Part shown: in pieces, positions 1 through 8,630 of the stretch
Layout: each line of letters starts with the position of its first letter
How positions within the stretch are numbered: the first letter of the stretch is position 1
Assembly: GCA_000785145.2 (NCBI GenBank)
Contig: JSZA02000048.1
Location: 1 to 43,864, forward strand
Direction of reading: 5' to 3'
Source of the DNA: Candidatus Thiomargarita nelsonii
Lineage (GTDB): Bacteria > Pseudomonadota > Gammaproteobacteria > Beggiatoales > Beggiatoaceae
Length of the DNA stretch: 43,864 bases
Notes under the pieces: generated by a model
What the model was told of the DNA's origin: nothing
The model's database searches: none
The model's input: the letters and a program-made list of their open reading frames with translations, nothing else
Made by a program: the position numbers and the translations under genes

Positions 1-472
1 TAACTTTGACGGAGTACTACTTACCTTTTTAAGATTTTTAAAGGATAATTTGGCCACTGTTTTTTAAGTTTTTTGGTAGGAGATTTATCAAGGAAGTCCA
101 AGATAAATCTTGGACTCCTACTACGCTGTCAATTTGTTTTTTTGGAGTACAAAGCTTTAGCTTTGTACTGTCTGACAAAGCTAAAGCTTTGTACTCCAAC
201 CCCAATAACTTATGTGACAGCGTACTAGTACAGGAGGACGGAAATTTGGAGCCCATAAAGGGCAACCATAAAGGATTGCCCCTACCCTCTGCAATTGATA
301 TTGTAGGGGCAATCCCTTGTGGTTGCCCTGTCATGGCCTGGATACGAAGTCAGTGTTTACCAAATTTCCGCCCTCCTGTACTAGTACACTGTCAATGTTG
401 TTTTGTAGGGTGCGTCCTACGCACCTTTACCGATTATTTGTGCCCAGGACGCACCCTACATTACCCGTCAAT
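1..472. repeat. Gene-free nest of palindromes and MITEs
   Basis: I see no credible gene here. The stretch holds a palindrome of the GTCCAAGATAAATCTTGGAC family (about 97-120), a related palindrome built on AAAGCTTTAGCTTTGTAC (about 149-198), an element bounded by GTACTAGTACAGGAGG and its inverse (222-387), and a second element with ends CTAGTACACTGTCAA / TTGACAGAGTACTAG (381-493) that encloses a GTAGGGTGCGTCCTACGCACC hairpin. The short open frames on both strands come from these repeats. Confidence 0.8.
222..387. mobile_element. MITE with GTACTAGTACAGGAGG termini
   Basis: The terminal inverted repeats are about 26 bp, starting GTACTAGTACAGGAGG on the left and mirrored at 362-387. The interior is an inverted pair of GGGCAACC...GGATTGCCCC modules. 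A second, less complete copy lies at 8476-8630 with the same end and the same internal phrase (GATACGAAGTCAGTGTTTA in one orientation). There is no coding capacity, so it would need a transposase in trans. The family is not assigned. Confidence 0.6.
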
Positions 473-493
473 TTAAGCTTGACAGAGTACTAG
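381..493. mobile_element. Small MITE with CTAGTAC..GTCAA ends
   Basis: The ends CTAGTACACTGTCAA and TTGACAGAGTACTAG are inverted repeats. Between them sits the hairpin GTAGGGTGCGTCCTACGCACC with its mirror. Single ends of the same type recur near 41921-41936 and 42913-42926. Its right end supplies the last residues and the stop codon of the minus-strand gene fragment at 473-661, which suggests that it truncated that gene. Confidence 0.5.
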
Positions 494-661
494 GTTAATG
501 TCGTCAGTGAGAAAAGAACCATTGATGAAAATATCTTTGAGCCATTGTCCGTCTGATGAGCCGTCATACCATTTTGGTATTTGGTCATTACCTATGGAAA
601 GTGATTTGACCAATTTGCTTTGTTTGTCATCAGCATAAGTAAAGGCTTCATAGAAACTCAT
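473..661 (-). pseudogene. Gene fragment between two MITEs
   Basis: A minus-strand fragment of about 62 residues, beginning MSFYEAFTYADD and containing SIGNDQIPKWYDGSSDG and FINGSFLTDDINL. The upstream side is cut by the MITE at 670-798; the last few residues and the stop come from the MITE at 381-493. The order of a GNDQ..P segment, an acidic D-G-D stretch and then G-S-F loosely recalls the segment after the catalytic Cys in caspase/legumain-like (C13) proteins, but this likeness is weak. It is too short to call a function. Confidence 0.35.
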
Positions 662-669
662 GCCTTTAA

Positions 670-798
670 GTAAGGTAACTCGCAATAAATAATATACCAA
701 TCAGGGCTTGCGCGTGGGATTGCCCCTACAGGCATCGACTTTTGTAGGGGCAATCCTTTATGGTTGCCCTGGTATTTTATTATTTGCGAGTTACCTAA
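670..798. mobile_element. MITE with AGGTAACTCGCAAATAATA ends, 8-bp duplication
   Basis: The inverted ends read AGGTAACTCGCA...TGCGAGTTACCT with ATAATATACCA just inside, and the core is an inverted pair of GGGCAACC/GGATTGCCCC modules. GCCTTTAA occurs on both sides (662-669 and 799-806) and is read as an 8-bp target-site duplication. Relatives with ends like GGCAACTCCCAAATAATA lie at about 29410-29466 and 39730-39912. Confidence 0.6.
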
Positions 799-933
799 GC
801 CTTTAAATCAAAGAGATAATATTTTTTTTCAATATATCAATAAGGAAAATCAATAATAAAAAAAGTACAAGCTCAGATAATAATAAGGTGGGTTTAGCTA
901 CCCACCCTACATAAAACATTTCAAATTGTATTG

Positions 934-2013
934 TTAATCCTTAACTTTTTTAAAGTCTTGCCAAGCAAAAGCTATCAAGGTTACAACCGTCAGCGGTATC
1001 ACAAACCAAAGCATCACACTACTAAAAGCCCCTAACATGCTATGTTGAGTCGCATTCATAAACAAATACGTCGCGTATATAGCATAATAGGTTAAAAATA
1101 ATGCGCCTTCCCAACGTTCAATCAGATAGTCTGTAAAGAATATCGGAAAACAAGCAAGGGCAGCGACAATCATGACGGGCATATCAAACACTATCGCCGC
1201 ATGGGGTACTGCAAGTCCGCCCTGCGTAATCAGGCTGGTGACGCCAAGCACGAGTAAAATATTAAATAGGTTGCTACCGATTATGTTGCCAACCACAAGA
1301 TCTTGTTCTCCACGAAGGCTGCCAATAATGACGGTCGCTAGTTCGGGTAAAGAGGTGCCTATTGATATAATGGTTAAGCCAATGATTAATTCACTGACTC
1401 CAAAGTATGTGGCAATGGCAACCGCTCCATTGACTAGCCAGTTTGAGCCTAGCACCAAGAGTCCCAATCCTACGATGATGAATATTAGTTGTGTGATCAG
1501 GTGAAGAGCGCCGCTTTTGCCATCCTTTTTTTCATTTTCATTTTCATCGGAAGGCTCATCGATTTCACGGGCTGTTTTGATGGTAAAGATTATATAGAAT
1601 ATGATACCACAAGATAATAGTAGTCCCTCCCATCGATTGAGTGTGCCATCAAGTACCAATAAGAGTAGTAGAACAGATACGCCTATCATCATGGGAACTT
1701 CCCATTGAATCAGTCGTTTATGAACGCCTAATGGGGCGATGAGAGCGGCAACTCCCAAGACGAGTAGAATGTTAAGTATGTTGCTGCCTACCACATTACC
1801 GATTGCTATGTCGGGCTGATTTGCCCATGCTGATTGGATGTTAACGGCTAATTCGGGGGCACTGGTGCCAAAGGCAACGACGGTGAGACCAACAATTAGC
1901 CGTGATATACCGAGATTTTCGGCTAATTCAGATGCCCCTCGCACCAAGACATCAGCTCCGACGGTTAATAATATAAATCCTATGATAAATAATACTAATG
2001 TCATTGGTTCCAT
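934..2013 (-). CDS. Calcium/sodium antiporter, CaCA family (YrbG-like)
   Basis: A 359-residue integral membrane protein of the Ca2+/cation antiporter superfamily, expected to exchange Ca2+ for Na+ across the inner membrane. The two internally homologous halves typical of the family are visible. Each carries the alpha-repeat ion-binding signature: GTSAPELAVN at residues 49-58 and GTSLPELATV at about 220. Each is followed by a G-S-N-(I/L)-(L/F)-N-I-L-L-V-L-G-V helix. A charged, Lys/Glu/Asp-rich cytoplasmic loop (about 150-165) separates the halves. The chosen ATG has GGAG 11 bases upstream; that GGAG belongs to a GGAGTCC palindrome. The gene stands alone between repeats. The family assignment is firm; the physiological ion is inferred. 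Confidence 0.93.
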   Translation of the reverse strand: MEPMTLVLFIIGFILLTVGADVLVRGASELAENLGISRLIVGLTVVAFGTSAPELAVNIQSAWANQPDIAIGNVVGSNILNILLVLGVAALIAPLGVHKRLIQWEVPMMIGVSVLLLLLVLDGTLNRWEGLLLSCGIIFYIIFTIKTAREIDEPSDENENEKKDGKSGALHLITQLIFIIVGLGLLVLGSNWLVNGAVAIATYFGVSELIIGLTIISIGTSLPELATVIIGSLRGEQDLVVGNIIGSNLFNILLVLGVTSLITQGGLAVPHAAIVFDMPVMIVAALACFPIFFTDYLIERWEGALFLTYYAIYATYLFMNATQHSMLGAFSSVMLWFVIPLTVVTLIAFAWQDFKKVKD

Positions 2014-2218
2014 AAGTTATAAGACTCCTAGATGTCCAAGATAAATCTTGGACTCCTTTAAATAGCTGTAGTAGAAAAAAAAATGATGTAAATGGTAAAC
2101 GATTTGCTTATGTTAGATCGCAATTCTGTTGTTAAGTATCAACATAGTATCTACTTATTGATAAATCCGAACATGGGAACGATCAACCCATTATCCCCTC
2201 GCCGTAGCTTAGGGTTAC
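2014..2218. repeat. Intergenic: GTCC palindrome and possible IS200/IS605 right end
   Basis: A GTCCAAGATAAATCTTGGAC palindrome lies at 2034-2056. The rest, just downstream of the broken tnpB, is where the right end and omegaRNA (guide RNA) scaffold of an IS200/IS605-type element would be expected. I cannot define its boundary. No gene is seen. Confidence 0.4.
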
Positions 2219-3363
2219 TTACTTGATAAAGACTCGTTTTGTTGGGTGTAACCATTCTTTAACATGGTTACCCACCTTTTCAACAAGATCTGAAAATGAA
2301 AATTTGGAATCACTTTTCCGGAAAATGTTATAAGCAGCATTAGCATCTGCATTGATCAATATTCCATCAAACGACCGGTACAAACCACGTTTAACCCCAA
2401 TGCCATTAAGTTAAGGGCAACCACTTCAGTAGGGGCGGGCAACCACAAGGGATTGCCCCTACACCCGCCCCTACGAAAAATCACGGTTTGTAGGGGCGGG
2501 CAACCACAAGGGATTGCCCCTACGCCAATGGCATTGACGTTTTTTCTTTCTTGAGCTTTGTAGTGTTGACTGAATCTTGGCCTTTCGCTTATTATAATAA
2601 GCTTTGACGGATTTCAGTCGTCTACCATCAATTATGAATGGTTTTATGACACCATTCGTAACACATGTAGCTAGATTGTTAAGCCCTAAATCAATAGACA
2701 TGACTTTCTTGTGGACAAAAAGCGGTTTGACACAAAAGTCACCCTGTTTGTCCAGAGTATTTAATTTAACCTGTTCTATTGTTTTAAAAGGTTTAACTTT
2801 TGGGTAGATTTCACTCTCGTCATCATTAAAAACAAAAAACGCTTGGAAAAATTTGTGCTTGGGAAACGAAGTAACGAAGTAATAATCTCAATCTGCTTAA
2901 TGTTCTTCCCAATCAATTGTTTAGGTAGTTGTATTTCTAAGCCCTTTTCCAAGACGACGGTTGAACCTTTTATTTGAAAGGCTTGAAAATCATAAACCAG
3001 ATTATCATGTTGTTTTTGTTTAAAACTTGGTGGACGCGGTTTACCCGTGTATTTTTTCGGATTCTTTACAAAGTCTCGACTGGTATTGAAAAACGCTCTA
3101 AAGTTTTGATCTACACGCCTAAGTGTTTGTTGAGCGACTTTAGATTTTAGGCACTTATAATTTATTTCGCCCTCAAGATTGCGAACTTGTTTCATTACTT
3201 TGTCCATTTGAGGGTAGCTAAAATACTTACCTGTGGCCTCATAAGCGCATCGATACGTCCACAACGTCTGGTTGTAGAGATTCTTAGCGTGATTTGTCAA
3301 TTCTTTTAAACGTTTAAATTGCGATTTATTTAATCCTTTGATTTTAGTTTTTAGGGCTCTCAT
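2219..3363 (-). pseudogene. tnpB: TnpB (IS200/IS605 OrfB) pseudogene, interrupted by a MITE
   Basis: The remains of a TnpB RNA-guided nuclease gene. The N-terminal part (from 3363, MRALKTKIKGLNKSQ) carries the helical helix-turn-helix/wedge region. The frame shifts near 2840-2860. A second frame continues through the RuvC-I motif MSIDLGLNNLAT to KKKRQ at about 2540. A 139-bp MITE (2398-2536) follows, and only the C-terminal tail resumes: RGLYRS, then GILINADANAAYN with the RuvC-III Asp, then LHPTKRVFIK and stop. Between KKKRQ and RGLYRS about 130 residues are missing, including the RuvC-II Glu and the CxxC zinc ribbon, so the protein cannot be active. A 7-bp-arm hairpin at 3414-3439 may be the left end. 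No TnpA is seen. Confidence 0.88.
2398..2536. mobile_element. IS4-type MITE inside tnpB
   Basis: It begins CAATGCCATTAAGTTAAG and ends CCAATGGCATTG, with GGGCAACC/GGATTGCCCC modules inside. No clear target duplication flanks it. That fits its position at an internal deletion of tnpB better than a simple insertion. Confidence 0.65.
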
Positions 3364-3413
3364 TTAAGGTGTTTTAACCCATTTTTTTGATTGACTAATA
3401 ATGTCAAGCCGTT

Positions 3414-3439
3414 TTCTAGCTTTAGATTTTTGGCTAGAA
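3414..3439. repeat. Hairpin upstream of tnpB remnant
   Basis: TTCTAGC and GCTAGAA form a perfect 7-bp stem with a 12-base loop, about 50 bases beyond the tnpB start codon. Left ends of IS200/IS605 elements carry subterminal hairpins of this kind. The assignment is tentative. Confidence 0.3.
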
Positions 3440-3639
3440 GACGTCGCCTATAATTATTTATGGATACCCTCATCATGTTTTCAAGAGGGAAGATGACAAT
3501 GGTTTTGAATAAAGTGTTAACATGTAAACGTTATCAATATTTTTGTGAACTATACTCCGTCCATCAAACAATAGACTCTATCAATGATAACACGCAAATT
3601 GTTCTGCCTACTAAATAGTTAAACTAACCTATAGTAATT

Positions 3640-4695
3640 ATGATGCACCCAAATGACCGTTTTTTACGTGCTTTGCAACGTGAACCCGTTGATGTCACTC
3701 CCGTATGGATGATGCGCCAAGCTGGGCGTTATTTGCCAGAATACCGTGAAACTAGGGCACGCGCTAAGGATTTTTTGACTTTGTGCAAAACGCCAGAGTT
3801 GGCGTGTGAAGTGACTTTGCAGCCAATCGCACGATTTCCCCTGGATGCTGCGATTTTGTTTTCAGATATTTTGACCATCCCCGATGCGATGGGGCTGGGT
3901 TTATATTTTAGTGATGGGGAAGGTCCGCGTTTTGAGCGCCCTGTGCGTAATCTTTCACAAATTAATAATTTAGGGGTGCCTGATCCTAATGAGGCTTTGC
4001 GTTATGTTATGGACGCAGTGAGTTTGATCCGGCGCGAGTTAGCTGGAAAAGTGCCTTTGATTGGTTTTTCAGGCAGTCCGTGGACGCTGGCGACTTATAT
4101 GGTTGAAGGGGGTTCGACTAAAAATTTTAGTCGTGTCAAAGGTTTGATGTTTGAACAGCCTAAAGCCATGCACACTTTGTTGGATACGCTGGCAGAGGCA
4201 GTCACGGCTTATCTCAATGCACAAATTGCCGCTGGCGCACAGGCGGTGATGGTGTTTGATACTTGGGGCGGCATTCTCAGCACCCGCGATTATTTTGCCT
4301 TTTCTTTAGATTATATGCGGAAAATTGTCGCCGGTTTAATCCGCGAATCTGATGGGCAACGGGTGCCAGTGATTTTATTTACTAAAGACGGTAATGAATG
4401 GTTGGAAGAAATTGCGGCGACGGGTTGCGATGCTGTGGGTTTGGATTGGAAATTGCCTTTGAGTGTGGCGCGATCCCGGGTGGGTGATAAGGTTGCGTTG
4501 CAAGGTAATATGGATCCTTGTGTTTTGTATGCGTCGCCAGAGCGTATTCGTGATGAGGTGGCAAGCATTTTAGCCAGTTTTGGTGAGGGCAATGGGCATG
4601 TGTTTAATTTGGGGCATGGTATTCATCCGCAGATTGATCCTGAGCATGTGAAAGGGTTTATTGATGCAGTCCATGATTTGAGTCGAATTAAATGA
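3640..4695 (+). CDS. hemE: Uroporphyrinogen decarboxylase
   Basis: A cytoplasmic enzyme of heme biosynthesis that removes the four acetate carboxyls of uroporphyrinogen III to give coproporphyrinogen III. The 351-residue product has the normal length. It carries the signature [16 protein letters not shown] near residues 21-36, the substrate-cradle Asp region [16 protein letters not shown] at about 72-87, the segment [13 protein letters not shown], and the C-terminal FNLGHGIHP. Two ATGs stand in tandem (3640, 3643) and no strong ribosome binding site is seen. The stop overlaps the start of the DUF368 gene (ATGA), so the two are probably co-translated. Heme supply fits a window with several multiheme cytochromes. 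Confidence 0.98.
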   Translation: MMHPNDRFLRALQREPVDVTPVWMMRQAGRYLPEYRETRARAKDFLTLCKTPELACEVTLQPIARFPLDAAILFSDILTIPDAMGLGLYFSDGEGPRFERPVRNLSQINNLGVPDPNEALRYVMDAVSLIRRELAGKVPLIGFSGSPWTLATYMVEGGSTKNFSRVKGLMFEQPKAMHTLLDTLAEAVTAYLNAQIAAGAQAVMVFDTWGGILSTRDYFAFSLDYMRKIVAGLIRESDGQRVPVILFTKDGNEWLEEIAATGCDAVGLDWKLPLSVARSRVGDKVALQGNMDPCVLYASPERIRDEVASILASFGEGNGHVFNLGHGIHPQIDPEHVKGFIDAVHDLSRIK

Positions 4696-5600
4696 ATAAT
4701 AAAATAATTTTAGCCGCAAAAGGCTTTTGCATGGGCGCAGCCGATGTAGTGCCCGGTGTCAGCGGTGGTACGATGGCCTTTATTTTAGGGATTTATGAAC
4801 GATTAATTGCCGCTATTCGCTCTTTTGACGTAATATGGTTACAGCATGTCTTTAAGTTGGATGTCAAACCGGCTTTACAGCGTCCTCATTTTGGTTTTTT
4901 AATCCCGCTCGTCATCGGCATTTTTTGTGCCTTACTATTTTTCACGCGGATTATTCCATTACCGCTCTTATTACACACACACCCAGAGGCGATTTATGGG
5001 CTATTTTTTGGGTTGATTGTCGGCAGCGTTATTGCACTGCTGCCTGAGGCTAAACGATTTGATGCCTCAATGGTGCTTTTTTTAAGCATCGGCATCGCAC
5101 TCGGTTGGTTTGTAGTCACTTTAGTGCCCACCAATACGCCTGATGCACCTTGGTTTATATTTCTCAGTGGGATGTTAGCCATTTCTGCTATGTTATTACC
5201 GGGGATTTCAGGAGCGTTTATCTTATTGATTTTACGCAAATATGATACGATATTGAATGCGATAGGCCATTTTAATTTCATGGTTTTAATCCCCTTTGGA
5301 TTGGGCGCATTGACGGGTTTAGTGGTTTTCAGTCGATTTCTTGGCTGGCTTTTGGAGCGTTTTTATCGCGCTACTTTGTTGGTGATTATTGGTGTATTGA
5401 TTGGTACGCTGTGGGTGATTTGGCCTTTTCAAGTCCGTGAATATGAAATGATACATAATAAGGAACGCCTGATCAGTTCCACGCCGTTTTGGCCAGATGC
5501 TTTGACTCAGCCAGTGATTTATGCTTTGTTGATGATGGTCTTAGGCTTGGCTTTGATATTGATTCTTTATGCGTGGGCTAAACGGGTGCCGCAGGAATAG
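4692..5600 (+). CDS. DUF368 membrane protein (PopT-type polyprenyl-phosphate transporter)
   Basis: A 302-residue polytopic inner-membrane protein of the DUF368 family. Members have been shown to recycle undecaprenyl phosphate across the membrane (PopT), which serves cell-wall and surface polysaccharide synthesis. The diagnostic N-terminal motif [16 protein letters not shown] is at about residues 16-31. The matching second-half motif [14 protein letters not shown] is near 167-180, reflecting the internal repeat. Eight or nine hydrophobic segments are apparent. It overlaps hemE by four bases. The family is certain; the transport role is taken from characterised homologues. A link to the exopolysaccharide genes 4 kb downstream is only suggestive. 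Confidence 0.92.
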   Translation: MNNKIILAAKGFCMGAADVVPGVSGGTMAFILGIYERLIAAIRSFDVIWLQHVFKLDVKPALQRPHFGFLIPLVIGIFCALLFFTRIIPLPLLLHTHPEAIYGLFFGLIVGSVIALLPEAKRFDASMVLFLSIGIALGWFVVTLVPTNTPDAPWFIFLSGMLAISAMLLPGISGAFILLILRKYDTILNAIGHFNFMVLIPFGLGALTGLVVFSRFLGWLLERFYRATLLVIIGVLIGTLWVIWPFQVREYEMIHNKERLISSTPFWPDALTQPVIYALLMMVLGLALILILYAWAKRVPQE

Positions 5601-5830
5601 CATTATGGAGTCCAAGATTTATCAAGGAAGTCTTGGGCTCCATAAAGGCTATTCCTGACTCAATGGCATCAAGTTAAGCATAAATACGTGAACTTGCTAA
5701 ACTTCGACTTTTTGAGCTGAAACGCTTTTTAATGCTGGTTTGTATGATGGTGCGGTTTACCTTCCCATTGCCGGGTACCTAATTGAGATAGAAAAACATT
5801 CGATATTGTTAAAAACAAGGAGATAGAATT
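5601..5830. repeat. Intergenic repeats: GTCC palindrome and a solo IS4-type MITE end
   Basis: An imperfect GGAGTCCAAGATTTATC palindrome is present at about 5606-5642. A single MITE end, CAATGGCATCAAGTTAAGC, is at about 5661. No partner end is obvious nearby. No gene is seen. Confidence 0.6.
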
Positions 5831-6151
5831 ATGGCGTTTGAAAATGGCATGAATATTATGCTAAAGCCTGATCTCAGTCAAGCCCTAATCAACATTGCAC
5901 ATCAGGAAGGCCAAAATATTTTTAAATGGATTGAAAAGGTATTGCAAGAGGCTATAGATCGTAAAAAACCTATTGTCAAAAACACTCTGAGTCAACAAAT
6001 TGAAGCTTTAGAGCGCATCAAGCAACACAGAGCAAAAATATTAGCTTCACGGGGAGAAGCTCTTTATATTGATGTAGCAACAACACTTGACGAAATACGA
6101 GAAGAAAGAGATGCTAACTTCTTTACCAACGGAGCCGCCCATTGTCATTGA
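5831..6151 (+). CDS. Probable antitoxin of a VapBC-type pair
   Basis: A 106-residue, mainly helical protein upstream of, and overlapping, a PIN-domain toxin. This is the standard order for an antitoxin. The N-terminal stretch (MNIMLKPDLSQALINIAHQEGQ) resembles a ribbon-helix-helix DNA-binding segment: a short beta-like stretch, then helix A ending in EG(Q/R). The C-terminal half, rich in Glu, Arg and Lys, would wrap the toxin. AAGGAGATAGAATT before the ATG gives a good ribosome binding site. An alternative start at the internal ATG of MNIML cannot be excluded. The role is inferred from position and architecture; no closer family is recognised. Confidence 0.65.
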   Translation: MAFENGMNIMLKPDLSQALINIAHQEGQNIFKWIEKVLQEAIDRKKPIVKNTLSQQIEALERIKQHRAKILASRGEALYIDVATTLDEIREERDANFFTNGAAHCH

Positions 6152-6584
6152 TTCAAACTTAGCCGTTTGGATAGTTTTACCGATGATGGCAGCAGCAGCG
6201 GACAATACTGTCGACCTCTTGGCTAACTGGCATAAGCAGGGTAAACAAATTGTTGCACCTGACTTATGGGTAGCAGAAGCGACTTCAGTTATTCGTCGCT
6301 TTGTTTATTTAAAAGCCATTTCATATGAACAAGGTGAAAAGGCGATTGAGGACTTATTTTATCTTGGCGTGGAAACGATCCCACTTGATCTTCAAATCTG
6401 TCAAAAAGCATTTGAGTGGGCAAACAAACTCAAACAATCAAAAATTTACGACAGCCTTTACGTGGCACTCGCAGAACATCTACAAGCTGAATTTTGGACC
6501 GCCGATAAGCGCTTGTTCAATGGTGCGAGACAAGCTGGTGCTTTGTTTGTACATTGGATTGGTGAAAGTGAGCAAGCCAGGTAG
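6111..6584 (+). CDS. PIN-domain ribonuclease toxin (VapC-like)
   Basis: A PIN-domain protein of about 157 residues, predicted to be a Mg2+-dependent endoribonuclease held inactive by the upstream antitoxin. The acidic residues of the fold are visible: the Asp in VIDSNLAVW near the N-terminus, the Glu in PDLWVAEATSVIRR, the Asp in IYDSLYVALAEHL, and the Asp in FWTADKRLF. The ATG at 6111 is preceded by GAGAAGAAAGAG and gives MLTSLPTEPP. An upstream TTG at 6087 is possible but less likely. The gene begins inside the last 41 bases of the antitoxin gene, which couples their translation. RNA specificity cannot be read from sequence. Confidence 0.9.
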   Translation: MLTSLPTEPPIVIDSNLAVWIVLPMMAAAADNTVDLLANWHKQGKQIVAPDLWVAEATSVIRRFVYLKAISYEQGEKAIEDLFYLGVETIPLDLQICQKAFEWANKLKQSKIYDSLYVALAEHLQAEFWTADKRLFNGARQAGALFVHWIGESEQAR

Positions 6585-6803
6585 CCTCACTCAACCAGAA
6601 ACTATTCATATAGAAATCAATCCCGAAATTAAAAATATCATTTTACATGCCGCACAAGTAAAAATGATGTCAATAAGTACATTTCTCATCAACGCCGCTT
6701 ATGAAAATGCTAAACAAACATTAAAAGAACATGAAACCATAAAGCTCTCGCTTGAAGAACATGAGCGTCTTATGGCATTACTCGAAAATCCGAGCCTCAT
6801 TTT
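6568..6803 (+). pseudogene. DUF1778 (TacA-like) antitoxin, truncated by a repeat
   Basis: An open frame from a GTG inside the end of the PIN gene encodes a ribbon-helix-helix antitoxin of the DUF1778 type. It has ETIHIEINPEIKNIILHAA, then SISTFLINAAYENAKQTL, and then LSLEEHERLMALLENP, which is the usual toxin-wrapping tail. Just after ALLENP the frame runs into a GGAGTCC palindrome (6804-6843), and the remaining codons are repeat-derived. The GNAT acetyltransferase toxin that normally follows is absent, so this looks like an orphaned remnant. The start could also be GTG 6562. Confidence 0.7.
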
Positions 6804-6843
6804 ATGGAGTCCAAGATTTATCTTGGACGTCTTGGGCTCCATA
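6804..6843. repeat. GGAGTCC-type palindrome
   Basis: GGAGTCCAAGATTTATCTTG followed by a mirrored arm ending GGGCTCC. It lies between the DUF1778 remnant and the convergent cytochrome gene, ending four bases before the cytochrome stop. It could act as a bidirectional transcript-end hairpin, but there is no T-run. Confidence 0.65.
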
Positions 6844-6846
6844 AAG

Positions 6847-7443
6847 CTATTCTTGACTACCATAAAAATGAAGGAGATCCTCAAGACTTTCTTCGCTCTC
6901 ATTATTCATGATAAAATATTCCAATGCGCTTGCCATCATAGATGATGATGCGTCACCATTCCTAAAGTCTGATAGGCGAAACTTCAAATAAGGCATCCAT
7001 TGTCCCGATAGAGCGTTAAAAAGAGGTTGATCCCTACCCTCAATTTTGTGGCAGCCATCACAATATTGGTTGTGAAGTTCTTTCCCTCTCTCGGCTTTTT
7101 CGTGTTCAAAATTCTGTGTGTAACGCACAACATCTTGTTTTGAAAAGAAATCAGCCATCATTTCAACTTCTTCATCTGTGTAGCCCTTTGCAAGCAATCC
7201 CATGACGGTGCTAGGACGTTTGCCACTTTTCATATCTTGCATCGCTTTAATAAAAAGCGGTTTACGCATACCAGCAATACTGGGTGTCGCTGGACCAACA
7301 CTGGAGCCATCATTCCCATGACAACCCACACAGGTGTTAACCAACATAGACACTTCTGCTGCTCTATTTTTCTCAATGGCACTCACCGCGAGTGTGATCA
7401 TCAGTCCAGTCATAAGCAAGAGGATATATTTGAATCTGTGCAT
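6847..7443 (-). CDS. Diheme cytochrome c, FccA-like (sulfide dehydrogenase cytochrome subunit)
   Basis: A periplasmic c-type cytochrome of 198 residues with a signal peptide (hydrophobic segment 7-22). It has two heme-binding motifs, CVGCH at 38 and CDGCH at about 128. The text around the first heme (GPATPSIAGM, then SGKRPSTVMGLLAKGYTDEEVE) and the second-domain GQWMPYLKFRLSDFRNG match the cytochrome subunit of flavocytochrome c sulfide dehydrogenase, where it takes electrons from the FccB flavoprotein. No fccB is adjacent, so it may partner with a distant FccB or act as a general electron carrier. AAGGAG lies 8 bases before the ATG. Confidence is high for a diheme cytochrome c and moderate for the FccA role. 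Confidence 0.85.
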   Translation of the reverse strand: MHRFKYILLLMTGLMITLAVSAIEKNRAAEVSMLVNTCVGCHGNDGSSVGPATPSIAGMRKPLFIKAMQDMKSGKRPSTVMGLLAKGYTDEEVEMMADFFSKQDVVRYTQNFEHEKAERGKELHNQYCDGCHKIEGRDQPLFNALSGQWMPYLKFRLSDFRNGDASSSMMASALEYFIMNNESEESLEDLLHFYGSQE

Positions 7444-7895
7444 TTATTTTCTCCTTTGGCTACCAACTTAAGCCGCGACACTATGTGATATCAAGAGTTT
7501 AGGAGTCCAAGATTTATCTTGGAAGTCTGGTTGTGTCGCGCGATAGTTGGTATGTTTGCGAGTAGGATATATTTTAATTTTTTTGAGACCCAAAACACAA
7601 TTTCTTATATAAATAAAATGGTTATGAAATAATTAGTTTATTATTATATAATTGATAACTATATTAAATACTTGTTTATTTATCAATAACTTTTGATTAA
7701 AATTCTTGTAAAAAACAATGTTTTATAACTTATTAATTATAATGCTATAAAAATTATGATTGTTTTTTTATTGATAATAATGTATTGTGAAAAACACAAC
7801 GCACCGCGAAACTAGGCATGGATTCAATTTTTTTGATCTTGACATCAAAAGCACTTGGAGTCCAAAGCTAAAGCTTTGGACTCCAACATAATTAA

Positions 7896-7928
7896 AAAAA
7901 TCCTATTTCTTCAAGAAATAGGATTTTT
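7896..7928. terminator. Hairpin terminator, possibly bidirectional
   Basis: TCCTATTTCTT and AAGAAATAGGA form an 11-bp inverted repeat with a tight loop. It is preceded by an A-run and followed by TTTTT, so it could terminate transcription in either direction. No gene is immediately adjacent. Confidence 0.55.
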
Positions 7929-8260
7929 AAATTGACTTGCCACTTTTTAAGCCTTCGAGGCAAAGATTAAATTTTTTTTGACATTTTTTTTTGACATTAC
8001 AAAATTTTTAGACAATACTGATTTTATGGGGGCTTGCCCCCCCCACACTTTTTTGTACCTTGTTTTTTTTTTAACATTGATTGAAATGGCTCTCACAAAA
8101 AAATTTAATTTTTAAATTGACTTGCCACTTTTTAAGCCTTCGAGGCAAAGATTAAATTTTTTTTGACATTTTTTTTTGACATTACAAAATTTTTAGACAA
8201 TACTGATTTTATGGGGGGCTTGCCCCCCCACACTGATTGAAATGGCTCTCACAAAAAAAC
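7924..8260. repeat. Direct duplication, two copies of a promoter- and hairpin-bearing unit
   Basis: Copies at 7924-8103 and 8109-8260 are nearly identical. The first carries about 25 extra bases of T-rich sequence. Each contains the small hairpin GCCTTCGAGGC, two TTGACA boxes, and a strong hairpin GGGGGCTTGCCCCC. Each ends TTGAAATGGCTCTCACAAAA. TTGACA, a 17-base spacer and AATACT form a promoter-like arrangement just before the G/C hairpin. No open frame of note. The function is unknown. Confidence 0.7.
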
Positions 8261-8475
8261 TTGACATTTTGATTTGTGTTTAGTAGCATTTTGGTTTGTA
8301 ACCAAGCAACCTGACCTTAGGATAAATCTTGGCGAGCTTGTCCCGCCACTTCGTATCCAAAACCTCTGATGTTTTTGCCACAAATCATTTAGGATGTGTA
8401 TATATTTTACAACAAAATTTCGCTCTCAAGTTTTGTGAGTGCAAACTTTTTAGTTAAGGAACGTGCATAAAACAA

Positions 8476-8630
8476 CAGGAGGGCGGAAATTTGATAAACA
8501 CTGACTTCGTATCGAGGCCATAAGGGGCAACCATAAAGGATTGCCCCTACAATATCGTTTGCAGAGGGTAGGGGCAATGCCCTAGTGGTTGCCCTGTCAT
8601 GGTATCGAAATTTCCGCCCTCCTGTACTAG
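8476..8630. mobile_element. MITE, second copy of the CAGGAGGGCGGAAATTT family
   Basis: The ends CAGGAGGGCGGAAATTT and AAATTTCCGCCCTCCTG are inverted, and the right end extends into GTACTAG as in the copy at 222-387. The core is made of GGGCAACC/GGATTGCCCC modules. Confidence 0.6.

Noticed and set aside
6325..6945. 206-residue frame as one protein
   Set aside because: Its first 80 codons run through the PIN toxin in another frame, and its end runs through a repeat and the antisense of the cytochrome gene. Only the DUF1778 part (6568-6803) is real.
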